Shown here piece by piece: positions 49,762 to 62,820 of a stretch of DNA of 64,000 bases (position 1 is the stretch's first letter; every line of letters begins with the position of its first letter). This DNA is from Branchiostoma floridae. Its lineage: Eukaryota > Chordata > Leptocardii > Amphioxiformes > Branchiostomatidae. Location of the stretch: contig NC_049983.1 in NCBI RefSeq assembly GCF_000003815.2, forward strand, positions 20,639,858 to 20,703,857, read 5' to 3'. A model generated the notes under the pieces. It was not told the origin of the DNA, did no database searches, and worked only from the letters and a program-made list of their open reading frames with translations. The position numbers were made by a program, and so were the translations under genes.

Positions 49762-50347
49762 CTTGTTTGACTGTTACCAACACGACGGAACCTGGGAACA
49801 AGAATACAATTAACCTTTAACCCTTGGTTAGGAAAACCTATTATTGTGACGAAAGTGTACTTGTTGTATTGCCTGTGTTCAATTGCATTGAATAGAAGTA
49901 TAAGACAAAAAGAATTGACCCATATAATGCTACTTTATTGTAATTTTTTGGCTGCTTGGGTACAAATGTACAAAATGTGGCTAAATATTCCTGGAAACGA
50001 GAGCCGCAGGGCATAGTGGGATTGCAATGGCGCTGTCATGATCAAAATTTGGTATCCTAGCTCTGAAAATTGTACTTTTACCCTCGTTTGGTTTATAGGA
50101 GGCCTGTGCTGTATACAGAAAACGAGAGAAAATAGCCTGAGGTAAACTTTCACAGATCGAGCGAGACCTTAGTAGGTTTACACAACGACAGGAGTACCGA
50201 AAGTGTGCCCATTAGTCCCTCTTGATCTAGGGGTGGGAGGGCAGTTGTTGGGCTGACTGTGCGTGCACACATATAAATTGTGTCAGATTCTCTCTGAGAA
50301 TAGACCTGTTTAAGCCTCTAGCGTATTGCAAAAATACATACAGTTCA
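49762..50347. promoter_or_regulatory. Shared intergenic region between EFCAB10-like gene and INTS13
   Basis: Only 586 bp separate the two start codons, which point away from each other. The segment must hold both promoters and 5' UTRs, so a bidirectional promoter is likely (inference). No TATA box is evident near either start. Confidence 0.55.
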
Positions 50348-53300
50348 ATGGCAGCTGAAGGAAATGCGCCTAAGATTTTCCCATCATCTCACAAAACGGT
50401 CGTTATCTTGGACCACAGTCCCTTCATGGCAGAGGCATGTGGGCAGACCGTGGACTTCGATATCCTGCCAAAGGTAAGGTACAAAGAGTCTGTAGAAGGG
50501 AAAACTATGGATAAACTGAACAGTTATTAAAGTCCAGAAAATAAAGGAAGGGACATAGTCTAGTACATGTACTTTGTATGTCATTCATAAGCCCTTTCAC
50601 GGAGATCAGAACCCATGTGCGGTGACAGGAATTCTAGGTAATATAAAGGCTCAGAAAGAGAAAACAAAACCCATCTGGACATTGCTATGCAAATTAAAAC
50701 AATGGTCAAGACTCAAGGACTGTTTTCTTTCTGGAGGCTTTAATCTTTGACATATTATGCAGGGTTAGCCCCTAGTAATAGCCATAGGCTAGTTGGGCAG
50801 CCCTGGCTGTGTGTTCTGAACAGCCAAACCAAAAAATAAATAAATCCCCGTTGCCGCACATGCGTTCTGATCCCTGTGACTCTGTGTGAGAGAGCTTATT
50901 GAATGAAACTGTCAATACAGTCAAACTTGGTAACCCTCTGCACAAGACGGCCATTGCCTCAGGACTACCAATTTTCACGGTCCTGAAATTTTCCTCCAGA
51001 AGCATTAAGTGACCACTTGCGTATTGCATCCCTGACCACCCGTAATCCAGGCCGCATGTGAAAATGTTGCCTAAGACAACCGCATCATTGTCAAGGGTGT
51101 AGCGTTATCGTTAGCAAGCAAAAAGATGAGCTACAAGTTACTATAGAGGATGGCACCCAAGCAAAAAGATTGAGCCAGCAGTACCCAGGCTACTGATCTG
51201 TAGCATGAATGTATCATAAGCATACTAATTGATTCACACCAGTTGTCAAAAGATAAGTTTGTCAGCCATAGATTTGTTTTTTTTACCAATAACAGTTGAC
51301 TCAATGTTAAGAAAAACAGATGTAAAACTTATCCTCAACACAAGAATAACATTCACTTGTTTCGCACATGTACTTTATGACATCTTAATCAACACTGTTT
51401 GTCCCCAGCAGTCCCGCGCAGCGCCAGGAATCATCCCGCTGGCACCCCTGGCCAAGTCTCTGTGGACATGCACTGTGGAGGCAGCTTCTGAATATGCCAG
51501 GGTTGTGTATGATGTCTACCCACCCAGGTCCAGAGACAAGCTAGTAAGTTGGGCACAATATTGATGGTAAAAATACTAGTAGGTGCTATTTAGAAAGAGT
51601 CCTACATATTCCATTACTTTCTTTCTTTTATTGTTATTGTTACTACAATGTATTATCGTTATTGGCAGGGTGGGCTGACTACTCTCTCTTTGTAGCCAGG
51701 GGCTGACTAAAATGTAAAGGTCTGTAATGGCAACCAGTATACTGTGCCTACTAGTAATGATCTCAATACCAAAAGTCAAATTCTAGTGGAATTTGATAGT
51801 TTGCCTGGTTGGAATGAATGTAGATATAATAATTAATTACAAATTGTACTACTAGTAACCAAAATGCTCTTATAATGTATTTCCCAACTACAGCTGAAGT
51901 TTGTGATCACAGACACAGAAGCCAGGTCTCTAAACAGCTGGTTGGAAGAGGAGCAGTCTTTATCGAATGTAAGTACATACAGGTTGCACAAAATATGGAC
52001 TGTTGGCTTTAATGCCCTCTGTATTGCCTTTTTGCAATTTCAATAAATAAAATATGGACTGTTTGCGGTGATTATTATGCTGAAATAGTCATGAAGCTCC
52101 CAGCTGCATCCGCCCTGCCTGAATTTTAATTCTTACTATGGCACATACATAGGTTCTTCAAGGCCTTGCAGTGGTTGGTCCTCCCTCGGACTCAGACGAT
52201 GCTGAGAACTGCAGCGTGATGCATGGGCTGGCCATGGCTGTGGAGTCCCTGTGTGAAGGCAGTGAGAAACAGCTAGAACACAAGGCCTCCCTGTCAGATC
52301 CAGAGGAACCAGTAGTGAACAAGGGAAGGGTGGTCTGCATCACCACTGTGAAAAGGTACAATCTAGTAGCTTATAAATTGATATAATTATATATACATAT
52401 AGCTACAGATACCAGTATAACTACCCTTCAGCATCTGTATAGACATACTAGTATAACAACCCTTCAATTACTTGAAAAGGTACAATCAAGTAGCTTATAT
52501 ATACATATAGCTATCTGTATCTGTACCCTTCAGGATAACAACACTAGATTTGCTTACTTCTTCTTGTGGCAGACTGACTACTTACGAACATTTCATTTTC
52601 CTCCCCAGCCAAGGCCATATCCAAATGTTGGAGGAGTGTATGCAGGAGGCCATTGTGCAGCATAACAAGATTGCAGAGGCAGCTGATAAGTGAGCAACAT
52701 CTTTATATTCACACAACCTTCAGGACATTTTGATCTGTAACAGACAGTCCATTATTCACTAGATGCCATTATGTTGATGTATAGAATGAAGATTATGTAT
52801 AGACTATAGAGTAATAAATCACCTTTACCTGTATTCAGAATGATTTGGGATGACATGTAGAAATGGGAACAAGTCCAACACGGAAATGAATTTTCCAAGA
52901 CAGGCATTTCTAGTAATGTCACTGCTGGTCTATTGATTTTTTGATACAGTAAACTTTACACTGTGCTTGTCCCCACAAGAGAGACTTTGATCAGATACAG
53001 TACAGTCTGTTTCTGTGATGACAGGTTACCCATCACCCATTGTGAACTGGTGCTGATTCACACCGTCCCTGTGGGGGCAGACAACAACATACAAGATCAA
53101 CCAAACAAAGAGGTCAGTTTCATGGTCATCTCATTATGATAATGGATAAAATCATTCACTGTCTTCTATATCTTTAATTGCCAACTGTCATATAATTTGC
53201 AGGGGTTGTTGTAATGTGATTGTTTCCACTAGGTATCCTCTCTGTTGTCGTGTGAGGTCCACTCTGTCCACTCCGGCAGGCACATTGCAGCTAAGCTGGC

Positions 53301-56300
53301 CTTGTTGGTACAGAAGCACTTCCACCTGACCTCCACCACTATCACTGGGATACCCATGAAGGTAGAGTTACCCTACATGCTTGTCTAATGTGAACTTGTT
53401 ACATTCATGTAAGAGGAAGATAAGATGTGGTAAAAATATCTCTTATGCTACTTAAGTTGCTGTAGTACCTTATTCCTATATTTCTTATGTTGATATTTTA
53501 TTGCAATGATTGTTATTGATTTAATGATGATTTAAAAGTGGAGAAAGTAATTCCATTTAATTTCAACATTTTTATCAGCTTGATGAGCAAGTATGATAGC
53601 TGTATTTTTCTAAACACTACATCTTGTCGGGATATTTTACCCAGGAGGAGCAAAATGCGTCTACTTCTGCAAACTATGATGTGGAGATCTTACACAGCAA
53701 AGATGCACACATCGAGATCCTTAAAATGGGTAAGTATTGTTTGCCACTATAACACATTGCCTAAGGAAGGTCCATTATGATATCTCACCTAATGGTGAAG
53801 CGGCTTAGTTTGTCATGTAAACATTTTACTCTCTCTACTGTGATTGAACCATACATCTATCAGCTTGTGTCATTTCATGGTGTGCCATTTAAAGTGCAAA
53901 ACATGCATGTGGCTTCTATCGGGTGTGTCGTGACTGCATGTGCTGTGTTGTTGCTTGTTTATGACTTCTGCATGGCATGTTCTGTTTGTTATAAAGCCCC
54001 TTGAACCTGTTTTCTTACCTCCTCATGGGCTGCCTCACGGAGCAGGCAGCACGTCCCAAGGTAGGTGTAGGTGCTGGGTGATGGGACCCTGTCTGTGCCT
54101 GTTTTATCAAGTGTGTGTCTGTGTGCAGTTTGATGAGTCACTAACACTTAAAACTAGAGCAAAAAAAACAAGGGTTGCCTTTTTAGCTCTTAAAATGGAG
54201 AAGTTACAAATTTTGGTGTAAGAGTGTATTGAACAATGACTCGCCCTGTCATATGTGAAAATGAACCCCATGGGAATCGTGTTTAGCAAGAGTCCTAAGG
54301 GTAGAAAGGGCAACATATTCATTGTCAAAGGAAAACATTCATGTCAGCAAAATGTTCATTTATATTGTGGATTTGAGTGCCATCATCATCATCATTGCGT
54401 GCCAATGGGTAATGAATTGAGTGCTTGGAGTAATTGTAATACACTGTTTAGTTGCAGTGTGCTGATGGCAAAGTTACTCTTCAACAAAAGGTTGGCAAAG
54501 TACTTAAAGCAATAGTTATAGAATCATTCGAGATTCAGAAGTATTGTACATCAGAGACCAGGAGCTAAGTAGATGACTGTGTGTAACTGTAGGTTGTTAT
54601 AAGTGGAATAACATGCTGTGTTGCAGGCTATGACTCGAGTGGATTTGCCTGCAGTAAGGACAGTTTTGGCAGAGAGACTGTCATCTTGAAGTGGTGTACT
54701 CCTAAGACTAATATTGTTGGTAAGGAAGCACATTGTATTCTTCATCAAAGGGAGTAATGCAATTGTCATAAATATCAAAATTCTTTAATGCAAGTAAAAG
54801 TTGTTGCTGAGCAAAAAGTCTGGGCAAGGTATTACTGGTAACCAGGACTGGATGACTCGTAGAATGAATAATGCCATTAAGAGAGTGAACTGTTGACCAT
54901 GCATTTGAGTGCATACATGGAGACATATTTGACCATTTCTCTGTGTGTTCGTCCAATAGAGCTTCAGTACTGTACAGGAGCATACAGAATCACCCCAGCA
55001 GATGTGAGTAGAAATATTAAATATGCATGCTTTGGTACATAACATACAATATAAATAAATGGGTTTTGGAAATTTTGTTTAGAGCAAAAATCCTCAATCG
55101 AAGATGAGTTATTGTTATTGCTTGCGTCTTTTGACACCAGGTTAACAGCAGACCATCTTCCTGCCTCACCAACTTTCTCCTGAATGGTATGTACCATGCT
55201 ACTTTTAGAAATCCTGACGTAGTATGAATTATATCTTGTGGCAAGTATGTAGCAAGCTTTGGTTTTAACTACTTTGGCTTAGATAACGTTAAGTGCCAAT
55301 GAAAGATTTACAACCTGCAGAATGAAGAATAAAGATTGACTGAAGAATGTTTCTGTGTTCTTCAGTATTGTATTAGGTAATGTTAAGTGCCAAGGAAAGA
55401 AGGTGGAAAAGAATGAATGTTGTTGCAGGATATTTCCAAGGTTTTAGATGGAGAAAAAATTGGATGATGATGATGTTAAGAAAGGAAAGTTTCACAACCC
55501 ACAGAATGAATGTAAAGCCTGTCTGAAGAAAATTGTCTGTGTTCCTCAGGTAGAGCAGTGATGCTGGAACAGCCCAGGAAGTCTGGCTCCAAGGTTATCT
55601 CCCACATGCTGGCCAGTCACGGAGGAGAAATCTTCCTCCACTGTCTGGGCACTGGGAGATCCCCCCTGGAGGACCCCCCTTCTATCAGTGAGGGGTCAGG
55701 GGGGAGGGTCACAGACTACAGAATAACGGTAACTTCAACATGATGTTGCCTACATCTTCATGTAGACTTATTGTACTAGTATTTCTATCTTCCACCATAG
55801 TAGGATAAATTGAGTGGATCCATTCCTAACCAACCACTCCGCTAGTCCAGATGACAGGCAGAATTAAAGTTCTAAATGGGAACTTTGTGGGCCCCAGATG
55901 TCTCACTGAGGGAAGACTGTTGTTGAAAAGATGTTGGCTAGCAGAGGAATGAATCCGCTCGATATATATTTTATTTCCACTTCAGCTGTAATTGTTACCT
56001 TGTAAAATGTGTAACATGCTATATGCAGGAATGACACTGATGTCTGTCCCTATCCAGGACTATGGGGACTTCATGAAGGAAAACAGACTGATGCCGTACC
56101 CTGCTCCACAGGATGGACAGATCCTGCCTGAAAAAGAAGGTCAGAAGCTTTGCAAATCTTAATCATTGTGGGATATGGTATTCTTCCTGTTATTATTGTT
56201 CAGTTTCAAGGGACGTCATGCAGTTTATTTTATTGGCTTCTTGTTTCTGTAGCTATTGCCGTGTTGGAAAGAACCACCCGCTACTGGCCTCTGGTCATCA

Positions 56301-59300
56301 GTGACACCATCATCTTCAACATGGCCTCTGTGAGTCAGCAAAGTCTTATGTTTACAACTGTTATCCTTCTTGAAAGGATACTAGGAAAACATACAGCCAG
56401 TGTCATTCTACTTACCTAGTGGATATCCATGTTAGAGTGCACAATCATTTCCAATTACAATATTTCCAAACTTAAGACAAATACATGTACATGTAGCCCA
56501 GTTGTGTAAGAAGCCTTTATCATTCAAAATGTGGTATTTATGCAAGTTCAGTGAAGCAAATATCCAGCCAAAGGTTAGATGAATAAATCTACATTCCTAT
56601 TTTATCCCCAGCACACTGATCCCTTACCAACACTCATCACTAAGGCAGCACTGACAGAGGATGAAGTTGTGGAATGTCAGAAGGTAGGTTGGATTTTCCT
56701 TGTGTCTGATAGTTTGAATTTACTGTGTGTCTATTGAGTTACAATGATGAGAGCCACTTGTAATTGTGATAGTCCAAAACTATCCTATCTATATAGATTA
56801 TAATTGTTTAATGAGCAAATGTTATTTGTACATATTGTAATTCCTTAAACAGCTTCATGTCGTATTGATAACGTTGCGCTAGTTTCACTGTATAAGTTGA
56901 TTGTAAATTGGCGCAATTCAGTTTTTTTTGCTGCAAAGCCAATTTGACACATGGTGTCTTTTTTGTCAATAAACCAATTACTACTACTACATGAGAGGAT
57001 GACACTTTGGTTGTTGTGTTGATGTTTGTTGAAACAGGCTATCTATCACCTGGTGGGAATGGAGTCCAGGAGTGAGCCTCTCCCCATACCTGCCATGGGC
57101 ACCAGGGGGAAGGGACCCAAGAGGTGAGCTATAATAGCAACTGATGGAACAGATTAAAATGAATTGAAGATGGTACATCATTTGCATATGTACTCAGGAT
57201 ATCAGAATTCCTTAGACAGGTAAAAAAAAGCCAACTCTCAGCCCATTATTCCTTTTTGTGTACTTATACCAAGGACATCCCTAGTTATTTATGTAATCGG
57301 AAGAAAATGCAATATTATTTCTGTTTGAAGTTGAGAATCAAAGCTGTATTGGTAGAAGCACTTTTATTTATTTACTTATTTTTTTATTTATTTATTAACC
57401 TTCCGTTTCCCACAAACTGATTTCCAAGGGAGCCCTGCACTCTATATTGATGCTACAAAATGTAACAATTAGTGTTGATGAGCATGTAACGAAAAGAGCC
57501 AAGGGTAGTTTGTAGGATGGTGAACCCTGAACACAGCCCATACAAGAATCACATTTGTACATTTGTATGTCCTCTGCTGTTCCACAGGGATGAACAGTAC
57601 AGACAGATGTGGGCAGAGCTGGACACCCTGCTACGCGCTCATGCCTCCACGTCCATCAACCACCAGAAAGTCTTGGAGTGTCTTCAGGAAATAAGGAGAC
57701 CTGCAGAGGAGGCTAAAGAAAGTTCCAGGAAAGCAGGGAAGAAGGAGGAGGTGGTGGTGAAGGAGGAGAGGGTGATGACGGAGCAGAGTACCGCAGAACT
57801 GGCCTGGCAGGAGATACAGAGGTACAACTAAGGAAATTACTGTAAAGTGGTCTCACCACTTCTCACCCTCACGCCTCTAGGCCACAGGGCCTGTAAGTTG
57901 TCAGCCTCTGTACAAAAGATCTCTATTTTCCTCTCTATAGTAAAGAGATAAAGTATGTAAAGTGGTAGAGACCATAATATTTTAGCGGGGACTTAATTTC
58001 CAGTAGAAGGGGAATGGAGCGTTTTGCAATGTTAAGCTTGCAATTAAAAAGATTCTATAGTAAAGTGGTAATACATTGCCATGGGAAAAAATAATGTCTG
58101 TGTTGTCATAAATTTGCAGCAGAGAGGTCACCACAATAAACCAACATTACTCAATACAGTACTCAATAACAAATTTGTCCAAAGAAACTGTTTGCATACA
58201 AAAGTATATGATTGCCTTTATGTGTCATTATGATTATGGGTGTTTCATTTGCAGATACAAGGCCATGTCAGAAAGAGAGAGGTCGGACTTTGAGAGAGGG
58301 AACACCAACAATGACCACTTTAGACACAGACAGCAGACGGAGGTGTCATCACCGCCCATCAAGAAACTCAAGACTTCTCTGGAAGATTCACAAGGAAAAC
58401 AACAAGGTATGGGCTTAGCATTGTATACAAAAAAAATTGTTTTAGGATGTTTTGTGCATTTTGTGTCAGGTGTCACAGAATTTAAAGTGCAATGACTAAA
58501 AAGATTAAGAACTAGAGTTCAGTGACCTCATACCTCCATGAAATACTAGTAGATTACTCACTCAATAGCATTAATGTATCATGGAGATAATTTCTGCATA
58601 CACATGTATGCTTTTGAAACTAAAACTATCACCCTTGTTTTTACTCCTATCATTATTTGTGGCTGTTGTTTAGTTCTATTAGACTCTACCAGAAAGAAGT
58701 TTTATCATCAATCCCAATTGGTTCATAAGTATTTGCCATAACCCTACTTCTATCCCCAAGGTGGCCCACCGTCCCTGCTTGCCATCTGGACCAGTAGGAT
58801 CAACAGTAAATACAACTCTCGGCACTGTGAGTTTGCAGGCAGGCTGACAGCTGAAGGGAACAAAGCTGAGCTGTACGTTAACCTACAGAAGGACGGCACC
58901 AACGGGTGGGTACACCTGTCTGGATCAGTTCTTGATAAGGGATACGTTAGGTACTGACATATAGGCCACAGCATCTTCATCTGATCATTGCTAAAATTTT
59001 TGCTGGTGCACAGGAGAAGCGGGTCAATGGATGCATGCATGGATGCATGCATGGATGCATGCATGGATGCATGGATCAAGCCCTTCTTGTCTTATCCTTT
59101 GTTGGACCGCAGCAAAAGGCCTGTTCAAAGGGAAAGTCACACAAAAAAAACGCAATAAATGATATTTCAGCTGTCAATATTTGCATTTCATTCTTTAAAG
59201 ATGATTATTGGCGAGAGAAGCGGTTAGTTCAACCAACGAATGCATGAATGCATGGATCCACTACGACTCAATTTAACCAAACCCTTCTATACGCCCTTCT

Positions 59301-59789
59301 ATACGCCCGATGACGTAATGGTGTCACTGTGGCTTAGCGGCCCACGGCACTGGGTGAAGGTAGCAATTTGCTTCTGCAGCCGTAAATCGTGGGTTCGATC
59401 CCCACTTATGACATTTTTTTTTCTTTGTTAGACAAATCTCAGGTAATGTTTTTTTTAATAGAAGACAGACCAATTCAGTAATTCGATGTTTAAAAACTCT
59501 TTTTTCATGTGATTTTGTTTAACATCCAGGCTTTTTCCAAAATACGCACCAGCCAGCTTTTTTCAGAAGCTTTCTTGTTTAGGTAAATACAGGCACAATG
59601 TTGGAAAAATTGCATTATATATTATATACCAAAGCAAATCTGGTTAGTGGTCTAATTATGTTACCTAATATAAAGTATGTTTTATATATCATGTTATGTT
59701 GATGGTTCTTGACAAAAAATTCTTTTCCGTTTTTTTCCAGGACCTCTGACAAGCCTAGTGGTGTGAAGCAGGAAAAGAGAGGGCCCTGA
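50348..59789 (+). CDS. INTS13: Integrator complex subunit 13 / Asunder (20 exons, 726 aa)
   Basis: INTS13 is a nuclear subunit of Integrator, which cleaves nascent snRNA and other Pol II transcripts; it was named Asunder for its role in dynein localisation and mitosis. Exons: 50348-50473, 51409-51543, 51894-51968, 52153-52355, 52609-52689, 53025-53112, 53233-53361, 53645-53729, 54627-54719, 54960-55003, 55141-55186, 55550-55728, 56058-56139, 56253-56329, 56612-56683, 57038-57123, 57588-57821, 58255-58406, 58761-58905, 59741-59789. The total is 2181 nt, in phase throughout; the human protein has 706 aa. The N-terminus (KIFPSSHKTVVILDHSPFMAE) starts the VWA-like domain. IIPLAPLAKSLWTC, STTITGIPMKEEQ, YCTGAYRITPADVNSRPSSC, EQPRKSGSKVISHMLASHGG, MGTRGKGPKRDEQY and LAIWTSRINS are family hallmarks. 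KKLK is a possible nuclear signal. The conserved C-terminal segment corresponds to the region that contacts the cleavage module. Confidence 0.96.
59031..59075. repeat. ATGCATGG microsatellite in the last INTS13 intron
   Basis: About four copies of GGATGCATGCAT in tandem, with a related AATGCATG tract at about 59237-59257. Confidence 0.85.
59321..59413 (+). repeat. tRNA-like Pol III segment in the last INTS13 intron
   Basis: A-box TGGCTTAGCGG and B-box GGTTCGATCCC are both near-consensus. The T-arm stem pairs perfectly (GTGGG with CCCAC). TGTCA at the 5' end pairs with TGACA at the 3' end, followed by a T-run terminator. The length of about 93 bp suggests a long-variable-arm tRNA, but no standard anticodon stem-loop could be drawn. 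A tRNA pseudogene or SINE is therefore more likely than a functional tRNA. Confidence 0.6.
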
Positions 59790-61168
59790 TCCAATAAAAA
59801 TGAGAGGCTTGTAATAAGTTGTATCATTTTGTACAGTACATCTATCCCAACCACTGCAGCTTCAGTAGATGACCTGGCAGTCTACAGGAAATATCAAAGC
59901 TAGCAAAGTTGTGTTGGCATTTCTGAAGACTGTATTGTGTCTGCTGAGGACTTGTTTATAGATTAAAAGAAAACATTGTTATCATGACCCTGTAACCCCA
60001 AAGTGAGGTTTTAGTCCAAGACCTACATGTATCTAAAGACTGCGAGTCAAAACTTTTTGTTCTAACCTGTATGTCCTGCCAATGGCACAACTGAAGCTCT
60101 GTAAATAAAACTATCTCATCTCATTGTTGTTTTCTGAACATTGTTCTGCCTTACCTTAACTCCAGAGTGTGGTCTTACAGTTTTCATTCATTAACAAACT
60201 TTGTCGGTCTATTATGTGTACTACTAGAGGATGTTATACGATGAAAAAAACAACCAAAACCACACAATTTAATAACTTATTCAAAAATCTTTATTTCCCA
60301 TTTTGAAAAATCTCTTGATTCTTTAATCATCGTAAAATCTACTTCAATATTACTGAGCAACCTGTGCTACAGGAGAAAGGAAATGTACAATCTAACCACT
60401 AGGGACCAACAAAATATATACACAAAACTTTCCTAGAAAGAAATAATGCTTTTCAATCTTGATTTGAAAAAATATCAAGATGCTTTGCTCTACCAGAGAG
60501 CTAGGCTACTCTATAACAATGATCAAAGAATTCTTGACAGGTACCTGGTACTCCCTGTTATACCTATTTAATGACAGTAAAGTTTATACAGAAGCTACAA
60601 GACTTCAGATTGTCTGGATTCAGGTTAGTACCACTTCTGATCTTTATCACTGGGGAAGTAATAAAACAAAGGTTGTTCAAAATACATTTGGACCAATCTG
60701 TGTAGCTTAACTATTTCTTTCATCATCACAAGTATGCTTCCACACCTTTGAAAAGGCCAAGCAAATACTGTCATCTGGAATGTGTCAAGATATGTTTCAC
60801 TTCACTGAATACAATCTTGCATAGATTGGCTTTTGCAGCCTCCAATGTGATAATTATATACACAAAAGTACTGAAGACTGCTAGTCTTTAGGGTCAGTCA
60901 TCACCTGCCACTTTGGTCCACTTAGAAACTTGCATAAATTATGTACATGTATCTACAAATGAGTTTTATTGGAACAATACAGAAACGACTGTCACTAAAA
61001 TGACACCATTCTTGTACATGTGGTAGGATACAGTTTTCTGATCTGTGTTCTCGGATATATTTTAAAAGGGTAATTATATCATGACCTAGCATCTGGACAC
61101 TACCATGATTATATATACTGCAATCCTCACACATTTATCATACCATATTGCTTATGGGGATCCCTTCT
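59790..61168. other. Convergent 3' ends of INTS13 and dystroglycan
   Basis: INTS13 has AATAAA at 59793-59798 and 60104-60109; the latter, about 315 bp after the stop, is the more plausible. On the minus strand, AATAAA occurs at 60970-60965 and 60295-60290 as candidates for dystroglycan. Otherwise AT-rich and non-coding. Confidence 0.55.
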
Positions 61169-62820
61169 TCACACTTTGGTGTCGGCAAAGCTGAGCGGCG
61201 CCGGCAGGGGGGAGGCACTTGGTGTGTAGGGTGGGGGGAGCCTGTAGGGAGGGGGAGGCTTCCTGGGCACAGCCGCTGTGTACCTGGGGGGTGGGGGGAG
61301 GGCAGAAGCCTGGGGCTCCATCCCGCTCAGTAGCTGCTGTGTGTCCGGGATCCTGTAGGGAGGCGGGGCGGGCCTCCGTGTCGGCAGCTGGGTGGCTGGC
61401 GGCTTCTCATCGGGGAGAACGATTGGCTTGCTGGGCTTGGTGTCCTTCATTTCTACTTCGTCTTCCAGCACGATGGGCTTGCGATTTTTGGTGAGCGTTA
61501 GCTTGTCGTATTTGGGGAGCTTCTTGCCGGGCTTCTTGTTTCTGTAGAGACAGCAGGCGACGACTCCCAGTAGCAGGATTATGGCAGCGATACACGCAGC
61601 AGGGACGACAGTGCCCAGCAGGTGGTTCGAATGGCTGAGTGGGACGGGGGCGAGAGTCTCGGCAGTGGTGGGGACAGGTGAGACCACTGCAAGATCACAC
61701 ACGCCCTGATACCTCACCCTGGCCTCAGTCACAGGATACTCCGGTAACAAGGACGCCACAAAGGTAGGGTTCACTGTTCCGTCTGGGTTTATCAGTTCCT
61801 CTGCAAGTCTCTGTATGGTAGTGTTCTGGCAGGTGGTGGAAGACAAGGAGATATTGCTCCACGAAAACACCACCGAGCCCTCCTGTACCGAGTCGATGAG
61901 GATGAAGTTGGTGGTCCTGTCACGGAAGTGGGTGGAAATCCTCTCTGACAGACTGATCCAGCTGAGGAGGTCAGGCTGGAAGGTGGTGTAGTCTATGTCG
62001 ATGATAGCAGTGAAGATGTGGGAGGGGGTGGGGGGCTGAGTGACAGTCAGCTGGAAGGAGTCGCGTGTGGCCAGGCCTTGGGAGTCGGACGCAACCAAGA
62101 TGAAGTGGTAGATCTGGTTGGCTGAGTCCTGAAAACACAACCATACAAGTTGATGACAGTTTCAATGTTATCTAAAAGACTTAATATGTTAGTTACAAAA
62201 TCTAAACTTAAATACACGGTTGTAATGTAACAAGAAGCTGTCTAGTTTATTTTGGATTTGTTGATTTATATTGTATGTAGGGAAAACACATGAACAACCA
62301 AGACTCACAAAATGTCAAGTTTACAGATTGAACACTAAAAGAAAACATAACTAAAAATATACCAGTGGTAGAGATCAAAGACAGTTCTCTGAAAATTGAG
62401 CCCACAGAGGAAAGGACAACTGTTACCCACAACAGCAGCAGGATGTGTTTACACAAGACAGAACCGGAACAACCGGTCGGGCATTAGCATAAATTTAGCC
62501 TGGAATGTTCCATTCTGGTTTCAGGGGAGCATTTTAGACAACAAAACAGAGGTGTCAAGAGACAGAGAAAAGATTTCATTGCAAACATGTAACTGTTCTT
62601 ACCAATGGAGGAATCCCATACAAAGCTTGCCAATCATCATTCAGTAGCAGCCATGTTGTGCCATCCAGTGCGACCAGCTCCAGGGTCAGCCCGCGGGTGT
62701 TCATGGCGTCCTCCATGTCATAGAAGGTGTCGTAAGGCACGCGGCTGTAGTACACCTGTCCTGCAGCCACCTGCAGGTGGTCCAGGTGGTTCACCAGCAA
62801 CGGGGGCTGGTTCGGTGGAA
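61169..62820 (-). CDS. DAG1: Dystroglycan, C-terminal part (two exons; 5' part outside window)
   Basis: Dystroglycan links extracellular matrix to the cytoskeleton through dystrophin. Exons: 62820-62603 and 62128-61169 (stop at 61169-61171), GT/AG, joined in phase. The first exon enters with one base carried over from an unseen upstream exon. The upstream part (about 72 codons, GLTLELVALDGTTWLLLNDD and WQALYGIPPL) looks like the cadherin-like domain. IYHFILVASDSQGLATRDSF ends that domain, and the SEA-like region follows (LAEELINPDGTVNPTFVASL). The transmembrane helix is LLGTVVPAACIAAIILLLGV, followed by basic YRNKKPGKK. The cytoplasmic tail is proline-rich with PPPY motifs (PPPPYRLPPPYTP), which in the family bind dystrophin WW/EF regions. 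Unlike vertebrates, the tail continues about 17 residues past the last PPPY. The Gly-Ser autocleavage site of vertebrates is not evident. Confidence 0.9.

Noticed and set aside
61148-61494. + strand ORFs in a GC-rich stretch
   Set aside because: They are shadows of the dystroglycan cytoplasmic-tail exon on the minus strand.
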